From positions 124,001-188,000 of the forward strand of contig NZ_PDVP01000004.1 of NCBI RefSeq assembly GCF_002727065.1: 64,000 nt of DNA, read 5' to 3'. The translations under genes were made by a program, and so were the position numbers. Below the pieces are notes generated by a model, which was not told where the DNA came from, made no database searches, and was given only the letters and a program-made list of their open reading frames with translations. The stretch comes from Zhengella mangrovi. Its GTDB lineage: Bacteria > Pseudomonadota > Alphaproteobacteria > Rhizobiales > Rhizobiaceae. Below, in pieces: positions 39,204-47,162 of the stretch; the stretch's first letter is position 1, and the number at the start of each line of letters is the position of its first letter.

Positions 39204-39497
39204 TCAGCCGGATTGCCGCCGGGCGATGAGAAATGCCGAATAGCCGCCGAGGAGTGCAAAGCAGGCGATCCCGATGGCAGATGCGATCAACATCGGCACG
39301 TCCACGGGCAACCCGAAGGTTTCCCGACCTTGAGTCGTTTCCACTATGCGCCAGACAACTCCAATGACGGCAACAGCCGCGATTCCCAGTTGGTTCTGCT
39401 TCGTTCCTGCAACTGCGGCAAAAACGACCGCCAACCAAGTCGACGTGTCGTGAAGCAGGCCGGCCACCGCCCCTGCCAACAAGGCCGGATCATCCAT
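39204..39497 (-). CDS. Small membrane protein of unknown function
   Basis: About 97 residues with three hydrophobic segments (LAGAVAGLLHDTSTWLAVVF; QLGIAAVAVIGVVW; LIASAIGIACFALLGGYSAF) and a basic C-terminal tail (IARRQSG). No family recognised. A GTG six bases upstream (39503) is an alternative start. It stands in a low-information stretch between the SDR gene and the choline transporter. Codon bias is less marked than in its neighbours, so acquisition or recent decay is possible. Confidence 0.6.
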   Translation of the reverse strand: MDDPALLAGAVAGLLHDTSTWLAVVFAAVAGTKQNQLGIAAVAVIGVVWRIVETTQGRETFGLPVDVPMLIASAIGIACFALLGGYSAFLIARRQSG

Positions 39498-39565
39498 CGT
39501 CACAATCCTCAATTCTGCGGGAAGCAATGGCGTCCCGACGAGTCCGCCGCCGGTTGCTTCGCATC

Positions 39566-39757
39566 TCAAACGATTTTCACATGGCAGAGGATGGATTCGT
39601 CACCACCGCAACAGGCTGGTTGAACGTCACGCATCGCGTGCCCCCTGGGTTCGGTGCCGGAAGTCTCGAAGCATGACAGCGATGAGAGGGCTGCGGGCAT
39701 AATCAGCGGGTTGCTGCCAGCGAGCAAAGCCGGCAACAGCCAGAAATTGCGGCCCAT
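39566..39757 (-). CDS. Tentative small secreted Cys-containing protein
   Basis: A 63-codon frame with AGGGGAAATGGG before the ATG, a good ribosome site. The product starts with a hydrophobic, signal-like segment (NFWLLPALLAGSNPLIMPAA) and has four cysteines in the rest (SCFE, PACCG, LCHVK). It would lie 68 bases upstream of the small membrane protein gene. The remainder of the 39570-39938 gap carries one hairpin and no other gene. Without homologues to compare, this may be chance. Confidence 0.3.
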   Translation of the reverse strand: MGRNFWLLPALLAGSNPLIMPAALSSLSCFETSGTEPRGHAMRDVQPACCGGDESILCHVKIV

Positions 39758-39799
39758 CCCATTTCCCCTATTTTCACTTCCTGCACACGGCCCTGCATT

Positions 39800-39818
39800 A
39801 AACACGCCTGACGTGTTT
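39800..39818. other. Inverted repeat in an otherwise empty intergenic stretch
   Basis: AAACACG-CCTGA-CGTGTTT is a perfect 7-bp inverted repeat 120 bases after the choV stop codon. It could be a weak terminator or an operator for the genes on the minus strand; the flanks do not decide. Confidence 0.35.
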
Positions 39819-39938
39819 GTGGAGTCCGGAAATGCAAGTAAAGCATGTGATGCCCGAGGCGCGCATTCGTGTGCGGGCGAACCATGCCTGGCAGACGTGC
39901 CATGCACGTCCATCTTTGCCGCAGGTTCCGGGGTGCGG

Positions 39939-41018
39939 TCAGGTCTTGTCGGCGGGAGCGGATCCGAGGCTGTCGCTTCGCTGGTAGCGGGCGATGGCCG
40001 CGACGATGGTCTCCGCGTCGACTTCGCCGATGACCTTGCCGCGCTCGATAACGCCGAAGACGCCCTTGCGGCTGGCTGCCAGGTCGATCAGCTCGCGAAG
40101 CCCGGTCTGGGGCGTCACCGTGCCGGCGGCGGCCTGGCCGGACTGGCTCAGGCCCGGACGCATGACATCGCGCGCGGTCAGCACCGAGACCGGGTTCATG
40201 TGGGCGACGAAATCGGAGACGTAGTCATTGGCCGGCTTGAGCAGGATGTCCTGCGGCGTGCCGCACTGGATGATGCGTCCGCCCTCCATGATGGCGATCC
40301 GGTTGCCGATCTTCATGGCCTCGTCGAGATCGTGGCTGACGAAGACGATCGTCTTCTTCAGGCGCGACTGGAGATCGAGCAACTCGTCCTGCAGGCGGTT
40401 GCGGATCAGCGGGTCGAGGGCGGAGAAGGGCTCGTCCATCAGCAGGATGGGAGCGCCGGTGGCAAAGGCGCGGGCAAGGCCGACGCGCTGCTGCATGCCG
40501 CCGGAGAGTTCGGCCACCTGGCGGTCGGCCCAGGCGGAGAGGCCGACGAGTTCCAGCTGGGTTGCGACGGCGGCTTCGCGTTCGGCGCGCGGCAGGCCGG
40601 ACAGTTCCAGGCCAAGGCCGACGTTGTCGGCGACCGTGCGCCAGGGCAGGAGGGCGAACTGCTGGAAGACCATCGAGACGTGGTGGGCGCGGATCTCGCG
40701 CAGCGTCTTCTCGTTGGCCGCGCGCACCTGTCGCGGGGCGTCGTCGCACCACACGGTCACCTCGCCGCGGGTGATGGGGTTGAGCCGGTTGATGGCGCGG
40801 AGAAGCGTCGACTTGCCGGAACCCGACAGGCCCATGAGGACAAGGATCTCGCCCTTGGCGATGTCGAGGGAGCATTCGTGGACGCCGAGCACCTGGCCGG
40901 TCTGTTCCTGGATCTCGGCCCGGGTCATGCCCTTGTCGGCAAGCGCCATGGCACCTTCCGGCTTGTCGCCGAACATGATGCAGACGCGGTCGATGCGGAT
41001 GGCAGGATGATCGCTCAT
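39939..41018 (-). CDS. choV: Choline ABC transporter ATP-binding protein
   Basis: A 359-residue ABC ATPase. Walker A is LMGLSGSGKST near residue 61, the signature is LSGGMQQRVGLARAFA near 171, Walker B is ILLMDEPFSALD, and the switch His is in VFVSHDLDEAMK. The C-terminal part has CBS-like repeats as in ProV/OpuAA-type proteins. The N-terminal segment AMALADKGMTRAEIQEQTGQ is typical of ChoV. Its ATG overlaps the choW stop by four bases. With ChoW and ChoX it imports choline. Confidence 0.93.
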   Translation of the reverse strand: MSDHPAIRIDRVCIMFGDKPEGAMALADKGMTRAEIQEQTGQVLGVHECSLDIAKGEILVLMGLSGSGKSTLLRAINRLNPITRGEVTVWCDDAPRQVRAANEKTLREIRAHHVSMVFQQFALLPWRTVADNVGLGLELSGLPRAEREAAVATQLELVGLSAWADRQVAELSGGMQQRVGLARAFATGAPILLMDEPFSALDPLIRNRLQDELLDLQSRLKKTIVFVSHDLDEAMKIGNRIAIMEGGRIIQCGTPQDILLKPANDYVSDFVAHMNPVSVLTARDVMRPGLSQSGQAAAGTVTPQTGLRELIDLAASRKGVFGVIERGKVIGEVDAETIVAAIARYQRSDSLGSAPADKT

Positions 41019-41851
41019 TTTTCGCGCCCCGCGCGGAACATGCGGTCGAGCAGGATGGCGACGACGACGATGACGAAGCCGGATTCGAAGCCGAGCGCGG
41101 TGTTGACGGTGTTGAGGGCGCGGACCACGGGGACGCCGAGGCCATCGGCGCCGACGAGCGCAGCGATGACGACCATGGACAGCGACAGCATGATGGTCTG
41201 GGTCAGGCCGGCCATGATCTGCGGCACGGCCCAGGGAAGCTCGACCTTCCAGAGAAGCTGCCGGCGCGAGGCGCCGAAGGCCTGCCCGGCCTCGAGAAGC
41301 TGCGGCGGCGTGGACGAGACGCCGAGATGCGTCAGACGGATCGGCGCCGGCAGAACGAAGATCGCCGTGGCGATCAGGCCCGGTACCATGCCGATGCCGA
41401 AGAAGACGATCGCCGGAATGAGATAGACGAAGGTGGGCAGGGTCTGCATCAGGTCGAGCAGGGGGCGCAGGGCGGCATAGAGGCGCGGTCGATGGGCCGC
41501 GGCGATGCCGATGGGAACGCCTACACCCATGCACAGGATGCAGGAGGAGACGACCAGCGTCAGCGTCTCCAGCGTTTCACCCCAATAACCCTGGTTGATG
41601 ATGAAGAGAAAGCCGGCGGCGGTCAGCAGCGCGACCGAGACCGAGCGGCGCAGGGCATAGGCGAGCGCGACGAAGACCGCGGTGAGCACGAGCGGATGGG
41701 GCCAGGACAGGACGGCCAGCAGGCCGTCAATCAGTCCGTCCATGATCCGGGCGAGGCCGTCGAAGAACCATCCGAGATGGTCTGTCATCCAGTCGACAAC
41801 CATTCTGGCGGTGCGGCCGACCGGAATCTTGTTTTCCGTCAGGAATTCCAT
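41015..41851 (-). CDS. choW: Choline ABC transporter permease
   Basis: A 278-residue inner-membrane protein with about six or seven membrane segments. The EAA-loop that contacts the ATPase is visible as EAGQAFGASRRQLLWKVELP near residue 190. It is of the ProW/OpuAB type. It overlaps choV by four bases and lies 61 bases after choX, with a stable hairpin in that gap. Confidence 0.93.
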   Translation of the reverse strand: MEFLTENKIPVGRTARMVVDWMTDHLGWFFDGLARIMDGLIDGLLAVLSWPHPLVLTAVFVALAYALRRSVSVALLTAAGFLFIINQGYWGETLETLTLVVSSCILCMGVGVPIGIAAAHRPRLYAALRPLLDLMQTLPTFVYLIPAIVFFGIGMVPGLIATAIFVLPAPIRLTHLGVSSTPPQLLEAGQAFGASRRQLLWKVELPWAVPQIMAGLTQTIMLSLSMVVIAALVGADGLGVPVVRALNTVNTALGFESGFVIVVVAILLDRMFRAGREK

Positions 41852-41882
41852 GGTTCCGTCTTACCGGTAGGGGATGGGAGAC

Positions 41883-41904
41883 GGGCCCGGCCGAGGCCGG
41901 GCCC
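41883..41904 (-). other. Intercistronic hairpin between choX and choW
   Basis: A perfect 9-bp GC-only stem (GGGCCCGGC with GCCGGGCCC, loop CGAG) directly follows the choX stop and lacks a T tail. Such hairpins usually protect the upstream mRNA part, giving more binding protein than permease. Confidence 0.6.
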
Positions 41905-41912
41905 GGCGCCGA

Positions 41913-42851
41913 TCACATGCCCAGGGCCGACTTGACGGCAGCGGCGGCATCGCCGCCATCCTTCGTCGTGACGCCATCGAGCCAGGACATGACCATGTCC
42001 GGATGACCCTTCATCCAGGCCTTGGCGGCGTCCTCCGGCTTCTTGTTGTCATCCAGGATGGCACCCATGATCTCGTTTTCCATGGCCAGCGAGAACTTCA
42101 GGTTCTCCAGAAGCTTGCCGACGTTGGAGCATTCCGAGACATAGCCGGCGCGGGTGTTGGTGTAGACCGTCGCGCCACCGAGGTTGGGGCCGAAGTAGTC
42201 GTCACCGCCGGTCAGGTAGGTCATGTTGTAATTGGCGTTCATCGGGTGGGGTTCCCAACCGAGGAAAATGATCGGCTCGTCGCGCTTCGAGGCGCGGCCG
42301 ACCTGGGCCAGCATGCCCTGCTCGGAGGATTCGGCCAGTTCGAAGCCGGAGAGGCCAAAGGCGTCCTTCTCGATCATGTCGAGGATGAGACGGTTGCCGT
42401 CATTGCCCGGCTCGATGCCGTAGATCTTGCCGTCGAGCTCGTCCTTGTGCTTGGCGATGTCGGCGAAGTCCTTGATGCCGAGATCGGCGCCGGCCTTGTT
42501 GGTGGCCAGCGTGTATTTCGCGCCTTCGAGGTTCTCACGCACGGTGTCGACCGAGCCGTCCTCGCGATAGGGCTTGATGTCGCCTTCCATGGTCGGCATC
42601 CAGTTGCCGAGGAAGACGTCGATGTCCTTCTTCTTCATCGAGGCATAGGTCACCGGAACGGAGAGGACCTTGATGTCGGTTTCATAGCCGAGCGCCTTGA
42701 GAACCTCGGTCGTCGCCGCCGTCGTCGCGGTGATGTCGGTCCAGCCGACGTCGGAGAAGCGGACGGTCGAGCAGCTGTCCGGTTCGGCGGCAAGGGCCGG
42801 TGCGGCGACGGCACTGGCGGCGAGCAATGCAGCGGCGAGGATCATTCGCAT
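41913..42851 (-). CDS. choX: Choline-binding periplasmic protein
   Basis: A 312-residue substrate-binding protein of the OpuAC type. A signal peptide (MRMILAAALLAASAVAAPAL, cleavage near AALA) is followed by a mature domain with the aromatic-rich stretches VGWTDITATTA, VFLGNWMPTMEGD and IFLGWEPHPMNANYN, which in ChoX form the cage around the quaternary amine. The ATG at 42851 has GGGAGACCACC upstream; an ATG eight codons earlier is less likely. It is the first gene of choXWV and diverges from betI. Confidence 0.94.
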   Translation of the reverse strand: MRMILAAALLAASAVAAPALAAEPDSCSTVRFSDVGWTDITATTAATTEVLKALGYETDIKVLSVPVTYASMKKKDIDVFLGNWMPTMEGDIKPYREDGSVDTVRENLEGAKYTLATNKAGADLGIKDFADIAKHKDELDGKIYGIEPGNDGNRLILDMIEKDAFGLSGFELAESSEQGMLAQVGRASKRDEPIIFLGWEPHPMNANYNMTYLTGGDDYFGPNLGGATVYTNTRAGYVSECSNVGKLLENLKFSLAMENEIMGAILDDNKKPEDAAKAWMKGHPDMVMSWLDGVTTKDGGDAAAAVKSALGM

Positions 42852-42962
42852 GGTGGTCTCCCATTTCCTGTTCATTGATGGCGCGCACTATTACAGAAGC
42901 TTGCGCGCTCGGTTAAGTTTTTTACCAACCCGCCACAAACGGGCGCGATTTGCAAGTCGTTA

Positions 42963-42978
42963 TTGAACGGCTATTCAA
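42963..42978. promoter_or_regulatory. Putative BetI operator
   Basis: TTGAA-CGGCTA-TTCAA is an inverted repeat between the divergent choX and betI genes, 30 bases before the betI start. BetI sites of related bacteria have this TTGAAC-type half-site. Assignment is by position and resemblance. Confidence 0.5.
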
Positions 42979-43007
42979 GATACGGCGATGACGAACGGGA
43001 GAAAGCG

Positions 43008-43592
43008 GTGCCCAAGGTCGGGATGGAGCCCATCAGGCGCAGGTCGCTGATCGAAGCGGCGATCGCCGCGATTCACGACAAGGGATCGCTCGACGTGACG
43101 ATCAGCCAGATCGCGCGCCATGCCGGCGTCAGCCAGGGTCTTGCGCATCATTACTTCGGGTCCAAGGAAGGCCTGCTGCTGGCGGCCATGCGCCACCTGC
43201 TGTCGGAATACGGTGCCGCCGTGCGGCAGGCGCTGGCCGGCGCCGGAACCGCGCGTGAGCGCGTGTCCGCCATCATCGCCGCCTCGCTCGCGCCGGAGCA
43301 GTTCCGGCCGGAGACGGTGTCGGCGTGGCTGGTCTTCTACGTGCATGCGCAGGGCTCGGAGCCGGCGCGGCGGCTGCTTGCCGCCTATCACGGCCGGTTG
43401 CGCTCCAACCTGCTCGATGCCCTGCGCCCGATTTCCGGAAAGCGGGCCGGCGAGATCGCCGAGGGCGTGGCGGCGATGATCGACGGGTTCTATATCCGGG
43501 CGGCTCTGGGCGCGCTGCCCGAAACCGCGCTTCCGGCGCAAGTGATGGTGGAAACCTACGTGGACAGCATGATCGGCGCGGAGCCTCGGTGA
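43008..43592 (+). CDS. betI: Choline-responsive TetR repressor BetI
   Basis: A 194-residue TetR protein beginning MPKVGMEPIRRRSLIEAAIA, the typical BetI N terminus, with the recognition helix in ISQIARHAGVSQGLAHHYFG. BetI represses choline uptake and oxidation genes until choline binds. It diverges from choXWV; betA/betB genes are not in this window. GTG at 43008 was chosen because of GGGAG six bases upstream. Its stop overlaps the tdk start. Confidence 0.93.
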   Translation: MPKVGMEPIRRRSLIEAAIAAIHDKGSLDVTISQIARHAGVSQGLAHHYFGSKEGLLLAAMRHLLSEYGAAVRQALAGAGTARERVSAIIAASLAPEQFRPETVSAWLVFYVHAQGSEPARRLLAAYHGRLRSNLLDALRPISGKRAGEIAEGVAAMIDGFYIRAALGALPETALPAQVMVETYVDSMIGAEPR

Positions 43593-44209
43593 TGGCGAAA
43601 CTCTATTTCCACTACTCGACGATGAACGCCGGCAAGTCGACGCTCTTGCTGCAGGCGGCGCACAACTACCAGGAGCGGGGGATGACGGTCATGCTGTTCA
43701 CCGCCGCCCTCGACGATCGCGCCGGGCTCGGGCGGATCGCCTCGCGAATCGGCCTTGCCCGGGACGCGGAACGGTTCGCCGACGGCGACGACCTCTTCGA
43801 GCGGGTGCGGCAGCGGCTGGAGGATCACGGACCGCTGCATTGCCTTTTCGTCGACGAGGCGCAGTTCCTCGCCCCTGAACAGGTGTGGCAACTGGCGCGG
43901 GTGGCCGACCGCCTGGACGTCCCGGTGATGGCCTACGGGTTGCGGACCGATTTCCGTGGTGCGCTGTTTCCAGGGTCGCGGGAACTGCTGGCGATCGCCG
44001 ACGACCTGCGCGAAGTCCGCACGATCTGCCGCTGCGGCCGCAAGGCCTCGATGGTGGTGCGGCTGGGACCCGACGGCAAGGTGATGCGCGACGGCGCGCA
44101 GGTGGTCATCGGCGGGGAGGAGCGCTATGTCTCCCTGTGCCGACGCCACTGGGAAGAGGAAATGGGGCGCTGGAAGGCCGAGGACCTGGTCGGTTTCACC
44201 GGCAACTGA
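43592..44209 (+). CDS. tdk: Thymidine kinase
   Basis: A 205-residue type II thymidine kinase that salvages thymidine to dTMP. The P-loop is STMNAGKST at residues 9-17, the Asp-Glu motif is LFVDEAQFL near 89, and the zinc lid is formed by TICRCGRKA and SLCRRH. The lactone loop region MAYGLRTDFRGALFPGS is typical. Its ATG overlaps the betI stop by one base (TGATG), so the two may be co-translated although they have no known link. Confidence 0.94.
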   Translation: MAKLYFHYSTMNAGKSTLLLQAAHNYQERGMTVMLFTAALDDRAGLGRIASRIGLARDAERFADGDDLFERVRQRLEDHGPLHCLFVDEAQFLAPEQVWQLARVADRLDVPVMAYGLRTDFRGALFPGSRELLAIADDLREVRTICRCGRKASMVVRLGPDGKVMRDGAQVVIGGEERYVSLCRRHWEEEMGRWKAEDLVGFTGN

Positions 44210-44351
44210 AGCGATCCGTTTGATGAGCAGGCGCTGCAATTCCTGCGGGAAGAAATGCCCGTCTACTGCCAAAATGTCTCATGGCGTTTTATCGCATCGC
44301 GTGTAAGGTGCGCGGCGAAGGACGACCGAAAAACCCCGCAAGGAGGAAACC

Positions 44352-44735
44352 ATGAAGATTCGTACCGCACTTGGCCTTTCCGTTGTCGCCGCGATGACGG
44401 CGCTCGCCATGCCTGCCCACGCCGATGGCGACGCGGCGGCCGGCAAGAAGGTCTTCAACAAGTGCAAGGCCTGCCACGACGTGAAGGGCAAGAACAAGGT
44501 CGGACCGCATCTCGATGGCGTGATCGGCCGGACCGCCGGCACCGTCGAAGGCTTCAAGTATTCCGACGCCATGAAGGCGAAGGGCGCGGAAGGGCTTGTC
44601 TGGAACAACGACACCCTGGCGGAATACCTGAAGGACCCCAAGGGCTACATCCCGGGCAACAAGATGGCGTTCGCCGGCCTCAAGAAGGACGAGGACGTCG
44701 CCAACGTGATCGCCTACATCGATGCCGAGCAGTGA
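44352..44735 (+). CDS. Cytochrome c, class I (c2-like)
   Basis: A 127-residue periplasmic cytochrome. A signal peptide ends at PAHADG. The haem site is CKACH near residue 38 and the axial Met lies in NKMAFAG near 104. The segments GPHLDGVIGRTAG and YIPGNKM fit mitochondrial-like cytochrome c2, an electron shuttle to terminal oxidases. AGGAGGAAACC precedes the ATG and a strong terminator follows. It is a one-gene unit. Confidence 0.93.
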   Translation: MKIRTALGLSVVAAMTALAMPAHADGDAAAGKKVFNKCKACHDVKGKNKVGPHLDGVIGRTAGTVEGFKYSDAMKAKGAEGLVWNNDTLAEYLKDPKGYIPGNKMAFAGLKKDEDVANVIAYIDAEQ

Positions 44736-44764
44736 TCGCAGCGACAGGCTGTGACGCCTGTCAC

Positions 44765-44795
44765 GGGCGGGGCGCGAGCCCCGCCCTTTTCTTTT
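44765..44795 (+). terminator. Rho-independent terminator of the cytochrome c gene
   Basis: A perfect 9-bp stem (GGGCGGGGC with GCCCCGCCC, loop GCGA) is followed by TTTTCTTTT, 30 bases after the stop codon. A smaller ACAGGC/GCCTGT hairpin precedes it. Confidence 0.93.
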
Positions 44796-44885
44796 GCCTT
44801 CGCTCCCGGTCAGTCTTTCAATCCATGGGGGTCATACCTATAGTCTATGCAATCGCGGCACCTGCCAGCCTTGAGGGGAACATTC

Positions 44886-45977
44886 ATGGCCCAGCTTCAG
44901 AACTTCGACCAGGAAATCGAACGGACCCGCCAGCAGGTGGAGAGCATGCGTTCGAAGATCGAACAGTCCGGCGTCATCCTTGAAAAATTCGCCAAGGCGG
45001 ATGCCAAGATCGGCGAACAGGACTTCGATATCGAGAACGCGCGCATCCAGGACGTGCTGAAGCAGCAGAAGACCATGGAAGGCAATATCGCCGACCTGAT
45101 CATCGGGCTGGAGGATGCGACCAACGTCTTCGGCGCCGAGTTCGAGAGCATGAAGAGCTACACGGGCTGGGAGAAGTTCATCGGCATCTTCTCCAAGCAG
45201 AACATGCAGCGCATGCGCACCGAGCGCGTCCGCAACATGTCGCTGGCCGGAAACCTTCAGGAACTGCTTTCCAAGTCCGACACGATCGTCGGCATCCTGA
45301 AGAGCCAGAAGCAAGTGCTCGACAGCCGCTACACCACCTCGGAAACGAGCCTCAAGCAGGTGCTGGAGCGGCGCAAGGACGCCATGGCGCGGCTGGAGGA
45401 AACCCAGAAGAAGATCATGGAACTCAACCCGATGCTGCTCGACCTGGAAAACCAGATCGCGGCATCGACCGACCAGAAGACGCGGACCTCGCTGGAGAGC
45501 GAGCGTTCGAAGCTGGCGACCGAGTACAACGAGGCGCAGGCCAAGGAACAGGAACTGCTGGCCGAAAGCCAGACGCTTGAACGCTACACCTCGATGTTCC
45601 AGACCTTCGTCGACTCGCTGAACAACCAGAAGGCCGCCCAGCAGACGCTGATCAACAAGCTGACGATCGATACCGAACAGCGCATCGTGCTCTACAAGGC
45701 GCTGGAGGATTCGCTGAAGACGGCCGCGCAGCAGGACGTCGCGCACAAGATCAATACGCTGGGCAGCCAGGTGGACAACACGGCGGAAGAGACCATGGCC
45801 GGCATCGGCGCGGCGGCGCAGAAGCACATCGGCGACCTGCTGGAGATGCACGAGAAGAACATGGTCGTGACCGCGGACATCCAGCGCCGCAAGAAGCTGG
45901 CCGACGAGGATTTCGCACGGCGGTTCGACGAGGTCATGCGCAAGCACAATGCGGCGGACTACGTGAAGCAGGGCTGA
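44886..45977 (+). CDS. Cytoplasmic coiled-coil protein, first gene of the AAA/DUF2333 locus
   Basis: A 363-residue, strongly helical protein without signal peptide or membrane segment. Coiled coil runs through most of residues 5-90 and 130-340; a less regular region near 85-115 contains SYTGWEKFIGIFSKQN. The second half (ERYTSMFQTFVDSLNNQKAA and later) weakly recalls TelA-type proteins, but I would not assign the family. TTGAGGGGAAC is upstream of the ATG. It starts a set of collinear genes spaced 14-22 bases apart, and so is likely a structural partner of the AAA+ ATPase two genes downstream. Confidence 0.82.
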   Translation: MAQLQNFDQEIERTRQQVESMRSKIEQSGVILEKFAKADAKIGEQDFDIENARIQDVLKQQKTMEGNIADLIIGLEDATNVFGAEFESMKSYTGWEKFIGIFSKQNMQRMRTERVRNMSLAGNLQELLSKSDTIVGILKSQKQVLDSRYTTSETSLKQVLERRKDAMARLEETQKKIMELNPMLLDLENQIAASTDQKTRTSLESERSKLATEYNEAQAKEQELLAESQTLERYTSMFQTFVDSLNNQKAAQQTLINKLTIDTEQRIVLYKALEDSLKTAAQQDVAHKINTLGSQVDNTAEETMAGIGAAAQKHIGDLLEMHEKNMVVTADIQRRKKLADEDFARRFDEVMRKHNAADYVKQG

Positions 45978-45999
45978 CGCGACGGAGGGCATGGGGGCC

Positions 46000-47148
46000 A
46001 TGGCCGACATCGCCGACACGCCGGCGGAGCGTTACTTCACCGCCATCCGGTCTGCGCTGGAAGGGCTCGACACCTTCCTGCGCGACGATTCCTCGCCCCT
46101 GTACCGTCACGGAATCGTGGCAGACGTGCTGGTGGAATATCTCGCCCGCCTGGAGACGTCGTTCGACTGCTGGCGCAACCGGCTGGGCTTCGCCGACCGG
46201 TTCCGCATCAGCCGGGCCGAGAGCGGGTACCCGGTGTTCCAGAACGTGCTGGAACTGGAAAACGACAAGGCACGGGCCGGCGAGCGGCTGGCCGCCATTC
46301 CGCAGGGCGACGAGCTTCGTTCCGAGATGGCCGACTTCATCCTGCGGCACAAGGCGATGCCGACGGCGCTGCAGCAGTCGATGGCCGAGCGGCTCTACCT
46401 GGAAAGCCTGAAGGACGGCCAGGTGTTCTCGCCGCTGGTGCTGCCGCGCACGATCCGGGTTTCGGTGAACCCGAAGGCGATGCGGCCCTATTACCTGGTT
46501 CACTGGGGCGCCTTCGACGGGACCGCCAACCTGCCGATGGTCTACATGGCCGCGGTGGAGGACAGTTCGGACGCCATGGTCCGCGACCTCGTCGACAGTA
46601 AGGGCAAGCTGCGCAAGGACGTGCCGATTCCGCTCCCGGTCGAAGGCCTCCTGAATCCGGACCTGGCCCATGCCTTCGACGATTTCTGCGCCCGCAATTC
46701 GGCCTATTCGCTGTCGCCGGCGACGATCGCCACCAACATGGACAAGGATTTCGACACGCTGCACCCCAAGCAGGTTCGCCGGATCGTGCTCGGACCGTTC
46801 TACTCGGCCGGCATCACGGAGAACAATTCCATCGTGTCCGACGTACTGTCCAAGGTGTTCAAGCCGGAAAACGCGTGGCTGCTGACCTGGACGATCCAGG
46901 AGGTCCAATCGAAGGCGGAAGTGCCGGGCGAGCGCGGGTTCTGGTCCTCGACGCCGGCGCGGCAGGAATTCCTGATCGACACGGACGACCTGGAAGCCGC
47001 GCGCATGGGCGTCTCGGCCTACGAGAAGCACGCGCTGCTGCCGCACGAAGCCTACCAAGCGCTCTACGCCGCCGGAGAGGCGCAGAAAATCTTCAATGGC
47101 TATACGGTGCACACCATCGCCGGCGGGCAGGTGATCTCCGATGTTTAA
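46000..47148 (+). CDS. Unknown protein, second gene of the AAA/DUF2333 locus
   Basis: A 382-residue soluble protein with no recognisable motif. The N-terminal third is helical (EYLARLETSFDCWRNRLGFA); the middle part contains a beta-rich segment (KAMRPYYLVHWGAFDGTANL, then LPMVYMAAVED). No signal peptide. An ATG three codons upstream (45991) is also possible. It is separated from the coiled-coil gene by 22 bases and from the ATPase gene by 14, so these three are one transcription unit. Confidence 0.82.
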   Translation: MADIADTPAERYFTAIRSALEGLDTFLRDDSSPLYRHGIVADVLVEYLARLETSFDCWRNRLGFADRFRISRAESGYPVFQNVLELENDKARAGERLAAIPQGDELRSEMADFILRHKAMPTALQQSMAERLYLESLKDGQVFSPLVLPRTIRVSVNPKAMRPYYLVHWGAFDGTANLPMVYMAAVEDSSDAMVRDLVDSKGKLRKDVPIPLPVEGLLNPDLAHAFDDFCARNSAYSLSPATIATNMDKDFDTLHPKQVRRIVLGPFYSAGITENNSIVSDVLSKVFKPENAWLLTWTIQEVQSKAEVPGERGFWSSTPARQEFLIDTDDLEAARMGVSAYEKHALLPHEAYQALYAAGEAQKIFNGYTVHTIAGGQVISDV

Positions 47149-47162
47149 GGACATGCACTGAC

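Noticed and set aside
44210-44351. Gene remnant between tdk and cytochrome c
   Set aside because: A short frame with some protein-like composition follows tdk but is too short and has no family resemblance that I can defend.
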